A stretch of DNA of 31,131 bases from JBLNBU01 sp050260215. GTDB lineage: Bacteria; Pseudomonadota; Alphaproteobacteria; Rhodospirillales; Magnetospirillaceae. Shown piece by piece: positions 1 through 8,039 of the stretch. The stretch spans positions 1 through 31,131 of the forward strand of contig JBLNBU010000073.1 in NCBI GenBank assembly GCA_050260215.1, read 5' to 3'. The translations under genes were made by a program, and so were the position numbers. Each line of letters starts with the position of its first letter. The first letter of the stretch is position 1. Under the pieces are notes generated by a model that was not told the origin of the DNA, searched no databases, and saw only the letters and a program-made list of their open reading frames with translations.

Positions 1-3000
1 CAGTCCTTGGGCGGCTGGACGAACAGCCCGTGGCCAGCCGAGCGCATGGTGTCGATCTCGGCGGCGGTGAAGCTCCAGGTCCCGGAGGCGGCGTCGAAAC
101 GGCCCAGCTTGGTGGCGTCGGCGGCGTCACCCGAGGCATAGAACACCGAGCCCGCCGGAGCGCCGGTGATGGTCATCCCGGTATAGGACTCGTTGGAATC
201 GGGCAGGGTGATCGACAGCTTGGTGTCGATGCGGGTGTCCTCGTTGCCGACCGCGGCGATGCTCTGGGTCACCACCGGGGCCTCGGCGGTGCCGGTCACC
301 GTCACTTTCAGGGTGTTCGAGCCGGTGGCGGTCGCCACCGCGATGTGCCCGGGATCGCCGGCCTCGGTGGCGGTGGCGGTCACCGTCAGGGTGAAGTCGT
401 GGGCATCGTGCGCCTTGGGCAGGATCTTCAGGCCCGCCAACTGGGCCGGCGTCAGCGTCCACGACCCGTTGCCGTTGTCGGTGCCCTGGTTGAGCACCGC
501 ACCGGTGGGCACCCCCGAAATGGTCACCGAAGTCACCGATTCGGACCCATCGGTGTCGGCCACCGCCGGATTGACGGACAGGGCGATCCAGTTGCCGGCG
601 GCGCCGCTGCCGTCGTTCTGGCTGCCGCTGGCGGGAGTGACCGTCACCGTCGGCGTATCAGCCACCGACTTGACCGCGACGGTGATCGCCAGCGGCGCCG
701 CGCTGGCAGTGGTGACCAGATTGGTGTCGGGATCGGTCTGGGTCGAGGTCAGCACCGCAGAGAGCTGCATGCCGGTGGTGTGGGTGGTGGTGTCGCTGTT
801 CCAGTCGCTCCAGTCCTTGGGCGGCAGCACGTACAGGCCGCCGGCCTTCACCGCCGTGATGTCCGCCGACGAGAAGCTCCACAGCTTGGTGGTAGCGCTG
901 TAGGTCCCGATGGCGCTGCCGCCGCTGGCCGCCGAATAGAACGCCGAGCCCGCCGGCACCCCGGCCAGCGTCATCGACAGCGACTCGCCGCTGTCGGTCA
1001 GCTGTGGGTTGAGGTTCAGGTTGATCCGGGTGTCCTCGTTGCCCGCGGCGGCCGCGGTCTGGGTCACGGTCGGGGTGTCGGCGACGCCGGCGACCTTGAC
1101 CACCAGGGTCTTGGTGGTCGACGCGGTCGCGGTGGCGACGTGGGCGGCGGTGCCGGCCTCGGTCGCGGTCGACTTGACCGTCAGGGTGAAGTCCTTGGCG
1201 TCGTGGGCCGCCGCCTGCACCTTCAGGCCCGCGAGGTCCGCCTGGCTCAGCGTCCAAGAGCCGTCGGCGTTCCTGGTGCCGTGGTTGAGCAGCGCCGTCG
1301 CCGGCATGCCGGTGACGACCACCGAGCTGATGCTTTCCGAGCCGTCGGTGTCGGCCACCGAGGTCGACAGGTTGAGGTCGATCCAATTGGCATGGGTGCC
1401 GTCGTACTCGGTGCCGGTGGCGTCGTTGACGGTCAGGTTGGGGGCGTCGGCCACCGACTTGACGGTGACGTTGAACGACAGCGGCGCCGTGCTGGCGGTG
1501 GTCACCGCCCCGCTGTCGGGGTCGGTCTCGGTCGAGGTCAGCGTCACCGTCAGCGGCATGCCCGTGGTGCCGCCCGTGCTGTTCCAGTCGCTCCAGTTGG
1601 TGGGCGCCTGGATGTAAAGCGAGTTGGTCCCGGTGGTCAGCGTCTTCATCTCGGCGGCCGAGAAGGACCAGCTGCCGTTGCCGTTGTCGTGGCCGATGGC
1701 GGTGTTGCCGCTGCCCGAGGAATAGAACGCCGAGCCCGGCTGCACGCCGGTGATGGTCATGGTCAGCGATTCCTGACTGTCGGCCAAGGCCTCGGTCAGG
1801 TTCAGCTTGATGCGCGCATCCTCGTTGCCGGTGGCGGTCGCGCTCTGGGTCAGGGTCGGCGTCTCGGCCGCGCCCGCCACCGTCACCTTCAGGGTCGACG
1901 AGGTCGAGGCGCTCGCCACCGCGATGTGCGAGGCCACGCCCTGCTCGGTCGCCGTGGCGGTGAAGGTCAGCGTGAAGTCCTTGGCGTCGTGGGTCGCCGT
2001 GCGGACCTGCAGGCCGGCAAGGTCGGCGGCGGACAGATTCCAGGTGTTGGCGCCGGTCTGGGTGCCGTGGTTGAGGATGGCGCCGGTGGGCACGCCGGTG
2101 ACCACCAGCGACAGGGTCTCGGACGAATCGGCGTCCACCAGGGTCGGCGCAGTCACCGACAGCGGGATCCAGTTGGCGTGGCTGCCGTCGTATTCGGTGC
2201 CGCTGGCCGCCTGGGTCACCATGGCGGTGGGGGTGTCGGCGACGGCGTTGACCTGGACCGCCAGGGATTGGGTGACGCTCTGGCTGTGGACCAGGCCGCT
2301 GTCGGGGTCGGTCTTGGTGCCGGTCAGCGTCGCGGTGATCCGCATGCCGTCGGTGTGGTTGGCGGCGCTGCTGTAGTCGCTCCAGTTGGCCGGCGGCAGG
2401 ACGAACAGGCCGCCCGACTTGATGGTGGCGACCTCGGCGGCCGAGAAGCTCCAACTGCCCGAGGCTGTCTCGGTCCCCAGTTGCGCCCCGCCGCTGGCGG
2501 CGGACCAGAACTGGCTGCCCGCCGGCACGTTGGCCAGAGTCATCCCCGACCAGCCTTCCGCCGTGTCGGGCAGGGCCAGCGTCAGGTTCATGTTGATGCG
2601 GGTGTCCTCGTTGCCCGCCGCAACGGCCTGGGTCAGCGACGGGCCTTCGGCCGTCGCCTCGACGACGACCTTGATCGGCACCGCCACCGAGGTGGCGGTA
2701 CCCTGCCCCGCCGCCACGTTGGGCCCCGCCTCGGTGGCGGTGGCGGTGACGTGCAGGGTGAAGTCGTGGGCGTCGTGGGCCTTGGGCAGGATCTTCAGGC
2801 CCGCCAGCTGGGCCGGGGTCAGCGTCCAGGTGTTGGCGTCGACCTGGGTGCCCTGGTTCAGCACCGCGCCGGTGGGCACGTCGGAAACGGTCAGCTTGGT
2901 GATGCTTTCCGAGCCGTCGGCGTCGGCCAGATGCGGGCTGATGTTCAGCGCCAGCCAGCCCGTGCCGTCGGTGTTCTGGGTCCCCGCCACGTCGGCGGCG

Positions 3001-4575
3001 GTCACCGTCGGCTGGTCGGCCACGGCCATGACGTGGACGGTGGTGCTCCGCGTGGTGGTGGCCGACAGCACGGCGCCGTCGTCGGTCTCGGTGGCGGTGA
3101 CGGTGGCGGTCAGCTGCAGGCCGGTGTTGTGGCCCGTGGTGTCGCTGCTCCAATCGCTCCAGTCCTTGGGCGCCTGGACGTACAGCCCACCGGTGCGCAC
3201 CGCCGCCACCTCGGCAGCCGAGAAGCTCCACTTCTGCGTCGGCGCGTCATAGGTGCCGACCGCGGTGCCGTTGCCCAGCGTGAAGCTGGACCCCGCCACC
3301 GCCTGGGCCATGGCCGCGCCGCTGCCGGACTGGGCCGCGATGGTCATGCCGGACAGGGTCTCGTCGGACTTGGCGGTCGACAGGCCCAGGTCGACGGCGA
3401 TGCGCTGGTCCTCGTTGCCCGACAGGGAGGACGACACGGTCACGCCCGGCGCGTTCAGCACGCCGTTGACGGTCACGCGGATGTCGACCGGGGCCGAGAC
3501 CGCATCGCGGACGCTGACGTTGCCGCCCTGCTCGGTCGAGGTGGCGGTGACGTGCAAGGTGAAGTCGGCCGGGTCGTGGGCCGCAGGGGTCACCGTCAGG
3601 CCGGTCAGGTCGCCGGACGACAGCGTCCACGAACCGTCGGCGTTCCTGGTCCCGTGATTGAGCACGGCACCCGACGGCACGCCGGTGATGGTGAGCGAGG
3701 AAACCGCCTCGGTGTTGGTGACGGCGGTCAGGTGGGGGGTGATCGACAGGGCGATCGCCGTGTCCTCGTTGCCGTGGGCGGCGACGCCCGTCACCGTGGG
3801 CGCATCGGCCACCGCGGCCACGTGCACGGCAAAGGCCTGCTGGGTGGTGCTGGTGGTGACCGCACCGCTGTCGGGGTCGGTCTGGGTGGCGACCAGCCGC
3901 GCGGTCAGCTGCATGCCGGCGTTGCCACCGGCCGAGTTGGCGTCGTTCCAGTCCTGGGGCGGCAACACGAACAGGCCGTTGCCGGCCCCTTGCGTCTGCG
4001 CCACCTCGGCATTGGTGAAGGTCCACGAGCCGTCGCCGTTGTCGTGGCCGATGGCGGCCCCGCCGGTGGCCCCGGCATAGAACTTCGCCCCCGCCGGCAC
4101 GCCGCTGACGGTCAGCGCCAGGGATTCGTTGGCGCTGTCGGGCGTGGCCAGCGACAGGTTCAGGTTGATGCGCTGGTCCTCGGTGCCGCTGCTGGCGGTG
4201 GGGTGGACCAGCTGGGTGGTGGCCTGGCCGTCGACGGTGACCTTCAGCGTCTGGGTGGTGCTGGCCGAGCGCACCGCCACCACCCCGTCGTCACCGGCCT
4301 CGGTGGTGGTCGAGGTGACGGTCAGGGTGAAGTCGCGGGCGTCGTGGCTGGCCGGCTTGATCTTGAGGCCGGCGAGCTGCGCCTGGGTCAGGCTCCACGA
4401 GCCGTCGGCGTTGGCGGTTCCCGCGCTCAAGGTAGCGCCGGCGGGCACGCCGGTGATGGTGACGGCCAGGGTTTCCGAACTGTCGGTGTCGGCGGTGCCG
4501 GTGGCCACCGACAGCGCGATCCAGCCGTCCTCGGTGCCCGTAGCCGCCGTGGTGGCCAGCGTCGGGGTGTCGGCG
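1..4575 (-). repeat. Tandem ~785-bp supermodules (A+B Ig-like pairs) in the adhesin gene
   Basis: The VAD(T/A/Q)PT junction strand recurs near 655, 1445, 2231, 3008, 3800 and 4572, giving spacings of roughly 772-792 bp or about 260 residues. Each unit holds one A module and one B module. Five full supermodules and one partial copy at the left edge are visible. Sequence identity between copies varies. The best pair seen is 391-461 against 2758-2828, with four mismatches in 71 bases. Confidence 0.85.
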
Positions 4576-5516
4576 ACCGCCTTGACCAGCACGTCCAGCC
4601 CCTGGGTCGACGTGGCCGTCAGGCCCGAATCGGCAGCGGTAGCGCTGACTTCGAGATGGATGGACGACCCGCCGAAATTGGCCGGCGGCGTCAGCGTCAG
4701 CCCGGCCAGGTCCGAGGGGGCAAGCAGCCACGACCCGTCGGACTGGGCGGTGCCGTGGTTCAAGGTCGCCCCGGCGGGCACGCCGCGGATCGTCACCGAG
4801 GTGATGGCGTCGCCGGTATCGGTGGCGGCGACGGTGATCGACAGCGGGACGGCCGTGTCCTCGTTGCCGCCCCCGGACGACGCTGCCACCGCCGGCGCCC
4901 CGACGGTCGCCTTGGTCACGGCCAGGGTGTCGTCGGTGGTCGCAGGCGTGCGGGTGGTCTGGGCGGCCGGTTCGGCGGCCACCGGGGCGGGCGGCGGCGG
5001 CGCGGCGGCGGGTGCGGCCGGGGCGGCGACCGGCGGAGCGGTCACCGCGACCGGGGTCTCGGGCTGCGCGGCCGGCTGCTCAGGGCCGTTCGCGGGCGCG
5101 GCCGGCCCTTGCGGGCGCGCCGCATCGGTCGGGAGGGGGGCAAGGCGCGAATCACCCTGCGACCCGTCGGCGCGCGGGCTGTTTTCGGGACCGACCGGCC
5201 GGGCATTTTCGATGGCGTCGATGTCGCGGCCTCGGCCGGCGTCGCCGGGATCGCGGCCCTGGCCCGAATCCTTGGCCGCAGCAGCTTCGGGGGCGACGGG
5301 AACGAAGGCGGCGGCCAGATCCGGCGTACCCTGCAGGATGGAGCCCAGCTCGACGATGCCGCCGCCGCGCTCGCTTTCCTGGTTTTCGCGCGCTTCGCCC
5401 GAGGCGGGCGCTGCCGCCTGGGGCTGCGCCAGGACCGTCAGGTCGTCAAGAAGGGTCCGGTCGTCCGCATGGGACTCCACGGCATTGCCGCCTTGCGCGG
5501 CGCCGTCATCTGCCAT
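1..5516 (-). CDS. Giant repetitive Ig/cadherin-like adhesin, C-terminus beyond window
   Basis: This is a probable secreted surface adhesin of the VCBS/cadherin-like repeat type, 1838 codons visible and open at the left edge. The reading frame was set by translating the minus strand from ATG 5516, which has a GAGGG ribosome site nine bases upstream. Residues 1-215 are an Ala/Pro-rich, disordered-looking leader without a Sec signal peptide. One single module follows (about 218-314), then alternating modules. The A type carries GVPxGAxLNHGT, DGSWTL and LAGLK..P motifs. The B type carries NEDxRI, FYS, W.FSAAE and LPPKDWSD motifs. Both end in TVTVxxVADTPT-like strands. I saw no cysteine in the translation. 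Lack of a signal peptide plus such repeats suits type I secretion with a C-terminal signal, which would lie outside the window. The repeat type is clear; the adhesin function and export route are inferred. Confidence 0.88.
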   Translation of the reverse strand, partial: MADDGAAQGGNAVESHADDRTLLDDLTVLAQPQAAAPASGEARENQESERGGGIVELGSILQGTPDLAAAFVPVAPEAAAAKDSGQGRDPGDAGRGRDIDAIENARPVGPENSPRADGSQGDSRLAPLPTDAARPQGPAAPANGPEQPAAQPETPVAVTAPPVAAPAAPAAAPPPPAPVAAEPAAQTTRTPATTDDTLAVTKATVGAPAVAASSGGGNEDTAVPLSITVAATDTGDAITSVTIRGVPAGATLNHGTAQSDGSWLLAPSDLAGLTLTPPANFGGSSIHLEVSATAADSGLTATSTQGLDVLVKAVADTPTLATTAATGTEDGWIALSVATGTADTDSSETLAVTITGVPAGATLSAGTANADGSWSLTQAQLAGLKIKPASHDARDFTLTVTSTTTEAGDDGVVAVRSASTTQTLKVTVDGQATTQLVHPTASSGTEDQRINLNLSLATPDSANESLALTVSGVPAGAKFYAGATGGAAIGHDNGDGSWTFTNAEVAQTQGAGNGLFVLPPQDWNDANSAGGNAGMQLTARLVATQTDPDSGAVTTSTTQQAFAVHVAAVADAPTVTGVAAHGNEDTAIALSITPHLTAVTNTEAVSSLTITGVPSGAVLNHGTRNADGSWTLSSGDLTGLTVTPAAHDPADFTLHVTATSTEQGGNVSVRDAVSAPVDIRVTVNGVLNAPGVTVSSSLSGNEDQRIAVDLGLSTAKSDETLSGMTIAAQSGSGAAMAQAVAGSSFTLGNGTAVGTYDAPTQKWSFSAAEVAAVRTGGLYVQAPKDWSDWSSDTTGHNTGLQLTATVTATETDDGAVLSATTTRSTTVHVMAVADQPTVTAADVAGTQNTDGTGWLALNISPHLADADGSESITKLTVSDVPTGAVLNQGTQVDANTWTLTPAQLAGLKILPKAHDAHDFTLHVTATATEAGPNVAAGQGTATSVAVPIKVVVEATAEGPSLTQAVAAGNEDTRINMNLTLALPDTAEGWSGMTLANVPAGSQFWSAASGGAQLGTETASGSWSFSAAEVATIKSGGLFVLPPANWSDYSSAANHTDGMRITATLTGTKTDPDSGLVHSQSVTQSLAVQVNAVADTPTAMVTQAASGTEYDGSHANWIPLSVTAPTLVDADSSETLSLVVTGVPTGAILNHGTQTGANTWNLSAADLAGLQVRTATHDAKDFTLTFTATATEQGVASHIAVASASTSSTLKVTVAGAAETPTLTQSATATGNEDARIKLNLTEALADSQESLTMTITGVQPGSAFYSSGSGNTAIGHDNGNGSWSFSAAEMKTLTTGTNSLYIQAPTNWSDWNSTGGTTGMPLTVTLTSTETDPDSGAVTTASTAPLSFNVTVKSVADAPNLTVNDATGTEYDGTHANWIDLNLSTSVADTDGSESISSVVVTGMPATALLNHGTRNADGSWTLSQADLAGLKVQAAAHDAKDFTLTVKSTATEAGTAAHVATATASTTKTLVVKVAGVADTPTVTQTAAAAGNEDTRINLNLNPQLTDSGESLSMTLAGVPAGSAFYSAASGGSAIGTYSATTKLWSFSSADITAVKAGGLYVLPPKDWSDWNSDTTTHTTGMQLSAVLTSTQTDPDTNLVTTASAAPLAITVAVKSVADTPTVTVTPASGSQNDGSGAAGNWIALSVNPAVADTDGSESVTSVTISGVPTGAVLNQGTDNGNGSWTLTPAQLAGLKILPKAHDAHDFTLTVTATATEAGDPGHIAVATATGSNTLKVTVTGTAEAPVVTQSIAAVGNEDTRIDTKLSITLPDSNESYTGMTITGAPAGSVFYASGDAADATKLGRFDAASGTWSFTAAEIDTMRSAGHGLFVQPPKD

Positions 5517-5685
5517 CGTGCTCGCCCTCACGTAGCCCGATGGCGCCTGCCCCCCAAAAGCTCGCGCCACCCTAAAGTGTTAGGGAATCTACCCGAGGGC
5601 GCATGCCTTTTCCACTAAAACCAAATCTTGCGTATGGGGTCCATGTTTAGCGATCGACAGTCCGGAAACAGCGACGCGCCATTTC
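5517..5685 (-). promoter_or_regulatory. Adhesin upstream region
   Basis: This 169-bp non-coding stretch is locally less GC-rich than the flanking genes and lies between the adhesin start (5516) and the stop of the upstream exported protein (5686). It should hold the adhesin promoter. A GAGGG ribosome site sits at the adhesin end and a perfect palindrome at 5570-5585. I could not assign convincing -35/-10 elements, and I see no clear terminator for the gene ending at 5686. Confidence 0.45.
5570..5585. promoter_or_regulatory. Perfect palindrome, candidate operator of the adhesin gene
   Basis: On the minus strand this reads CCCTAACACTTTAGGG: six-base arms CCCTAA and TTAGGG around a four-base spacer. 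It lies 54 bp upstream of the adhesin start, inside the only sizeable gap in this part of the window. The symmetry is seen directly. A role as a dimeric regulator site is inferred; the arms are too short and AT-containing to be a strong terminator. Confidence 0.4.
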
Positions 5686-6684
5686 TCAATCTGCGGTTAC
5701 GGCCGTCTGGCCGGAAGCGGGCTGGAAGGGGGGCGGATCGCGGCGCAGCGCCATCGCCTGCTCGGCGGTCAGCGGCAGCACGATGGCGGCCCGCCCCGCC
5801 CACGGCGCCACCTGCGCCCACGGAATCAGGGTTTCGCCCACGTTGCGGCCGTAAAGGCTGGTGATGCCCACCACCACGCCGACCATGGCCCCCGACGGAT
5901 CGACGACCACCTGGGAGATCCGCCCCAGCAGGTCGCCGGCGCGGGCATGCACCGACTTGCCGATCAGGTCCTTGGGCTGGACGGTCGGGGCCGGCTCGGC
6001 CGCTGGGGCCGGAGTGGGCTCGGGTGCCGGTTCGGGCGCCTTGGCCGGGGCACCTAGCTCGGCAACCAGATCGGGGAAGATCCAGCCGGTTACCGGCCGG
6101 CCAGCGGCGGCCTCATAGTCCTTGATGGCGGCGGTCAGCTCGGGGCCGACGACGCCGTCGATCGGGCCGTGGTAGTGGCCGCGCTCGGCCAGTCCGCGCT
6201 GCACCACCATGACCTGGGCCGGATCGGTGTCGCGCAGCCGGGGATTGACGATGCCGCCCGACCGGGGACGGGGCGTCCGGGCCACGGGCATCCCCCTGCC
6301 CTCGCCGCCGCTCACCGTGGCGGGCGCCGGAGCGGGCTGCGGCAGGGGCGGTTCGGATGGTGCCGAAGCCGGAGCGGCGGGCCGGCCGGCCTCGATCTCG
6401 GCCATCAGCTCGGGCGTCAGCCAGCCGGCGGCGGGCAGGCCGCGGTCGCCGAGATAAAGGTCGATGGCGCCGCGGGTCTTTGCCCCCAGCACCCCGTCGA
6501 CGGGCCCCACCGGATAGCCCAGGGCCTTCAGGCGCCGCTGTACCTCGGCCACCGCCTGGGACCGCCCGGACGCCACCGCGGCCGCGGGCGCGGGCGCGCC
6601 GAAAGGCGATGGGGTCTCCTCGGCGCGGGCATCGGCCACCACCAGCAGCAGCGACGCTGCGACCACTCCGACGGTACGATGCAT
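5686..6684 (-). CDS. Exported peptidoglycan-binding (x2) and PRC-barrel protein
   Basis: A 332-residue exported protein. Residues 1-21 form a signal peptide with an ADARA-EE cleavage region. Two PG_binding_1 domains follow: about 42-97 (VQRRLKALGY, DGVLGAKTRGAI) and about 155-210 (VQRGLAERGHY, DGVVGPELTAAI). Pro/Ala-rich linkers separate them. Residues 236-310 resemble a PRC-barrel (LIGKSVHARAGDLLGRISQV and an IPWAQV strand). A likely role is cell-wall binding in the periplasm, with the PRC-barrel as an interaction module. No hydrolase domain is visible, so it is probably a structural or scaffolding protein. The ATG at 6684 is preceded by GGGGAAC. It lies between the fcc genes and the adhesin on the same strand, but 86 and 169 bp gaps suggest its own promoter. 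The family assignment is firm; the exact role is unknown. Confidence 0.85.
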   Translation of the reverse strand: MHRTVGVVAASLLLVVADARAEETPSPFGAPAPAAAVASGRSQAVAEVQRRLKALGYPVGPVDGVLGAKTRGAIDLYLGDRGLPAAGWLTPELMAEIEAGRPAAPASAPSEPPLPQPAPAPATVSGGEGRGMPVARTPRPRSGGIVNPRLRDTDPAQVMVVQRGLAERGHYHGPIDGVVGPELTAAIKDYEAAAGRPVTGWIFPDLVAELGAPAKAPEPAPEPTPAPAAEPAPTVQPKDLIGKSVHARAGDLLGRISQVVVDPSGAMVGVVVGITSLYGRNVGETLIPWAQVAPWAGRAAIVLPLTAEQAMALRRDPPPFQPASGQTAVTAD

Positions 6685-6770
6685 GTGTTCCCCGCTCGCT
6701 GTGACTGCCCCTTATTACCAACCGGGCCGTCGATTGCCTAGGCCGGAGGTATTGGCGCCACGGCGACGGG

Positions 6771-8039
6771 TCAGCCGGTCATCTCGGCCATGATGTTGCG
6801 CAGCCAGCCTTCCGCGTAGGCGTGCTCGAGGACGCCGTCGCTCAGGTCCAGCGGCGAGGCGCCGCCGGCACCGGGCACGGCGACGATCTCGCCCCCGGCC
6901 GAGCGGTAGACGGCGGCGACGCTGGCCGCCACCTTGTCGTCAAGGGCGGTGTAGCAGACGTTCAGCCCGGAAAAGGCCACCGGCCGGGCCCCGTTCAGCA
7001 GGGCGACCACGTTGACGGCACAGGCCTTGGCCTGGGCATTGGCCGAGGTTCCCGACTTGGGCATGGCACCGCCGCCGGCGGCGTCGCCGATGACGTGGAT
7101 GCCGGGCTGGACGCGCGATTCGAAGGTGTCGGGATCGACCTCGCACCAGTGGCGGCCGCCAGCCAGGCCGGCGCGGGTGGCGACCAGCCCGGCCCTTTGG
7201 GGCGGCACCAGGTTGACCACATCGGCCGAGAACGGGACGAAGCCCTCGACGAAGACGGTCTTGGCCTTGGCGTCGACCCGCGACACCTGCATGGCCGGAT
7301 GATGGTCGATCATGCCGCCGAAACGGCTGTCCCAGGCCTTTTTGAAATGGGCGCCGAGGCTGACGATCTCGGGGTTGGCATCCAGCACCACCACCTTGGA
7401 CCGCGGCTTGGCCCGCTTCAGGTAGGCGGCGACCAGGCAGGCCCGTTCATAGGGCCCGGGCGGGCAGCGGAACGGCGTGGGCGGCACGGTGATCAGCACG
7501 CTGCCGCCGTCGGGCATGGCCTCGATCTGGCGCTTGAGCAGCAGCGTCTGCTCGCCGGCCTTCCAGGCATGGGGCAACTCGGTGGGCGTGACCACCGGGT
7601 CGTAGCCGTCCAGTTCCTCGAAGCGGAAGTCGATCCCCGGCGACAGGATCAGGCGGTCATAGGCGATGGCGCCGGTCCGCCGGGTGGTCACTTCCCGCTC
7701 GTCGGGGTCGATGGCGATCACCTCGTCATGGATGACGCGGATGCCGTGGCGGGCCGCCAGCGCCTCGTAGCCGACGGTGATGTCGTCCAGCCCCTTCAGC
7801 CCGGCCAGCACGTGGTTGCTGAACGGACAGCAGACGTGGCGGGCGTCCCGCTCGATCAGGGTGACGTCGATGGACGGATCCATGCGGCGGACGACGCGGG
7901 CGGCAATGGTGCCGCCAAAGCCGCCGCCGACCACCACCACCTGGCGCCGCTCGCCCGCCGCCCGACCGCCGGCACAGCCCTGGACCAGGGCCGCCATGCC
8001 GGCAGCGCCGGCTGCCCCGAGGAAGCCGCGGCGCCTCAT
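6771..8039 (-). CDS. fccB: Sulfide dehydrogenase flavoprotein subunit (FccB-like)
   Basis: This 422-residue protein is the FAD subunit of a flavocytochrome c sulfide dehydrogenase, which oxidises sulfide to sulfur or polysulfide in the periplasm and passes electrons to the cytochrome subunit. The N-terminus has a twin-arginine-like signal (RRRGFLG) and a hydrophobic stretch ending at Cys22. The Rossmann nucleotide motif VVVGGGFGG is at 36-43. Cys70-Cys71 in HVCCPFSNHVLAGL aligns with the cysteine that covalently holds FAD in known FccB. Further cysteines in FRCPPGPYERAC and NVCYTALDDK fit the redox pair and C-terminal domain. The start at 8039 overlaps the cytochrome stop as ATGA, so the two are translationally coupled and expressed together. 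Assignment is strong from motifs and pairing; the closest alternative is another sulfide:quinone-like disulfide oxidoreductase. Confidence 0.88.
   Translation of the reverse strand: MRRRGFLGAAGAAGMAALVQGCAGGRAAGERRQVVVVGGGFGGTIAARVVRRMDPSIDVTLIERDARHVCCPFSNHVLAGLKGLDDITVGYEALAARHGIRVIHDEVIAIDPDEREVTTRRTGAIAYDRLILSPGIDFRFEELDGYDPVVTPTELPHAWKAGEQTLLLKRQIEAMPDGGSVLITVPPTPFRCPPGPYERACLVAAYLKRAKPRSKVVVLDANPEIVSLGAHFKKAWDSRFGGMIDHHPAMQVSRVDAKAKTVFVEGFVPFSADVVNLVPPQRAGLVATRAGLAGGRHWCEVDPDTFESRVQPGIHVIGDAAGGGAMPKSGTSANAQAKACAVNVVALLNGARPVAFSGLNVCYTALDDKVAASVAAVYRSAGGEIVAVPGAGGASPLDLSDGVLEHAYAEGWLRNIMAEMTG

Noticed and set aside
658..4026. Minus-strand frames at 658-3231 and 3247-4026
   Set aside because: They are Arg/His/Pro-rich shadows in a different frame from the continuous adhesin frame beginning at 5516.
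30..5618. A very long plus-strand open frame (1862 codons) opposite the adhesin
   Set aside because: Its translation is Gly/Arg/His-rich with no recognisable motif. The minus frame reads as clean Ig-like repeats with proper DGSWTL-type motifs. The antisense frame is open only because of high GC and repetition.
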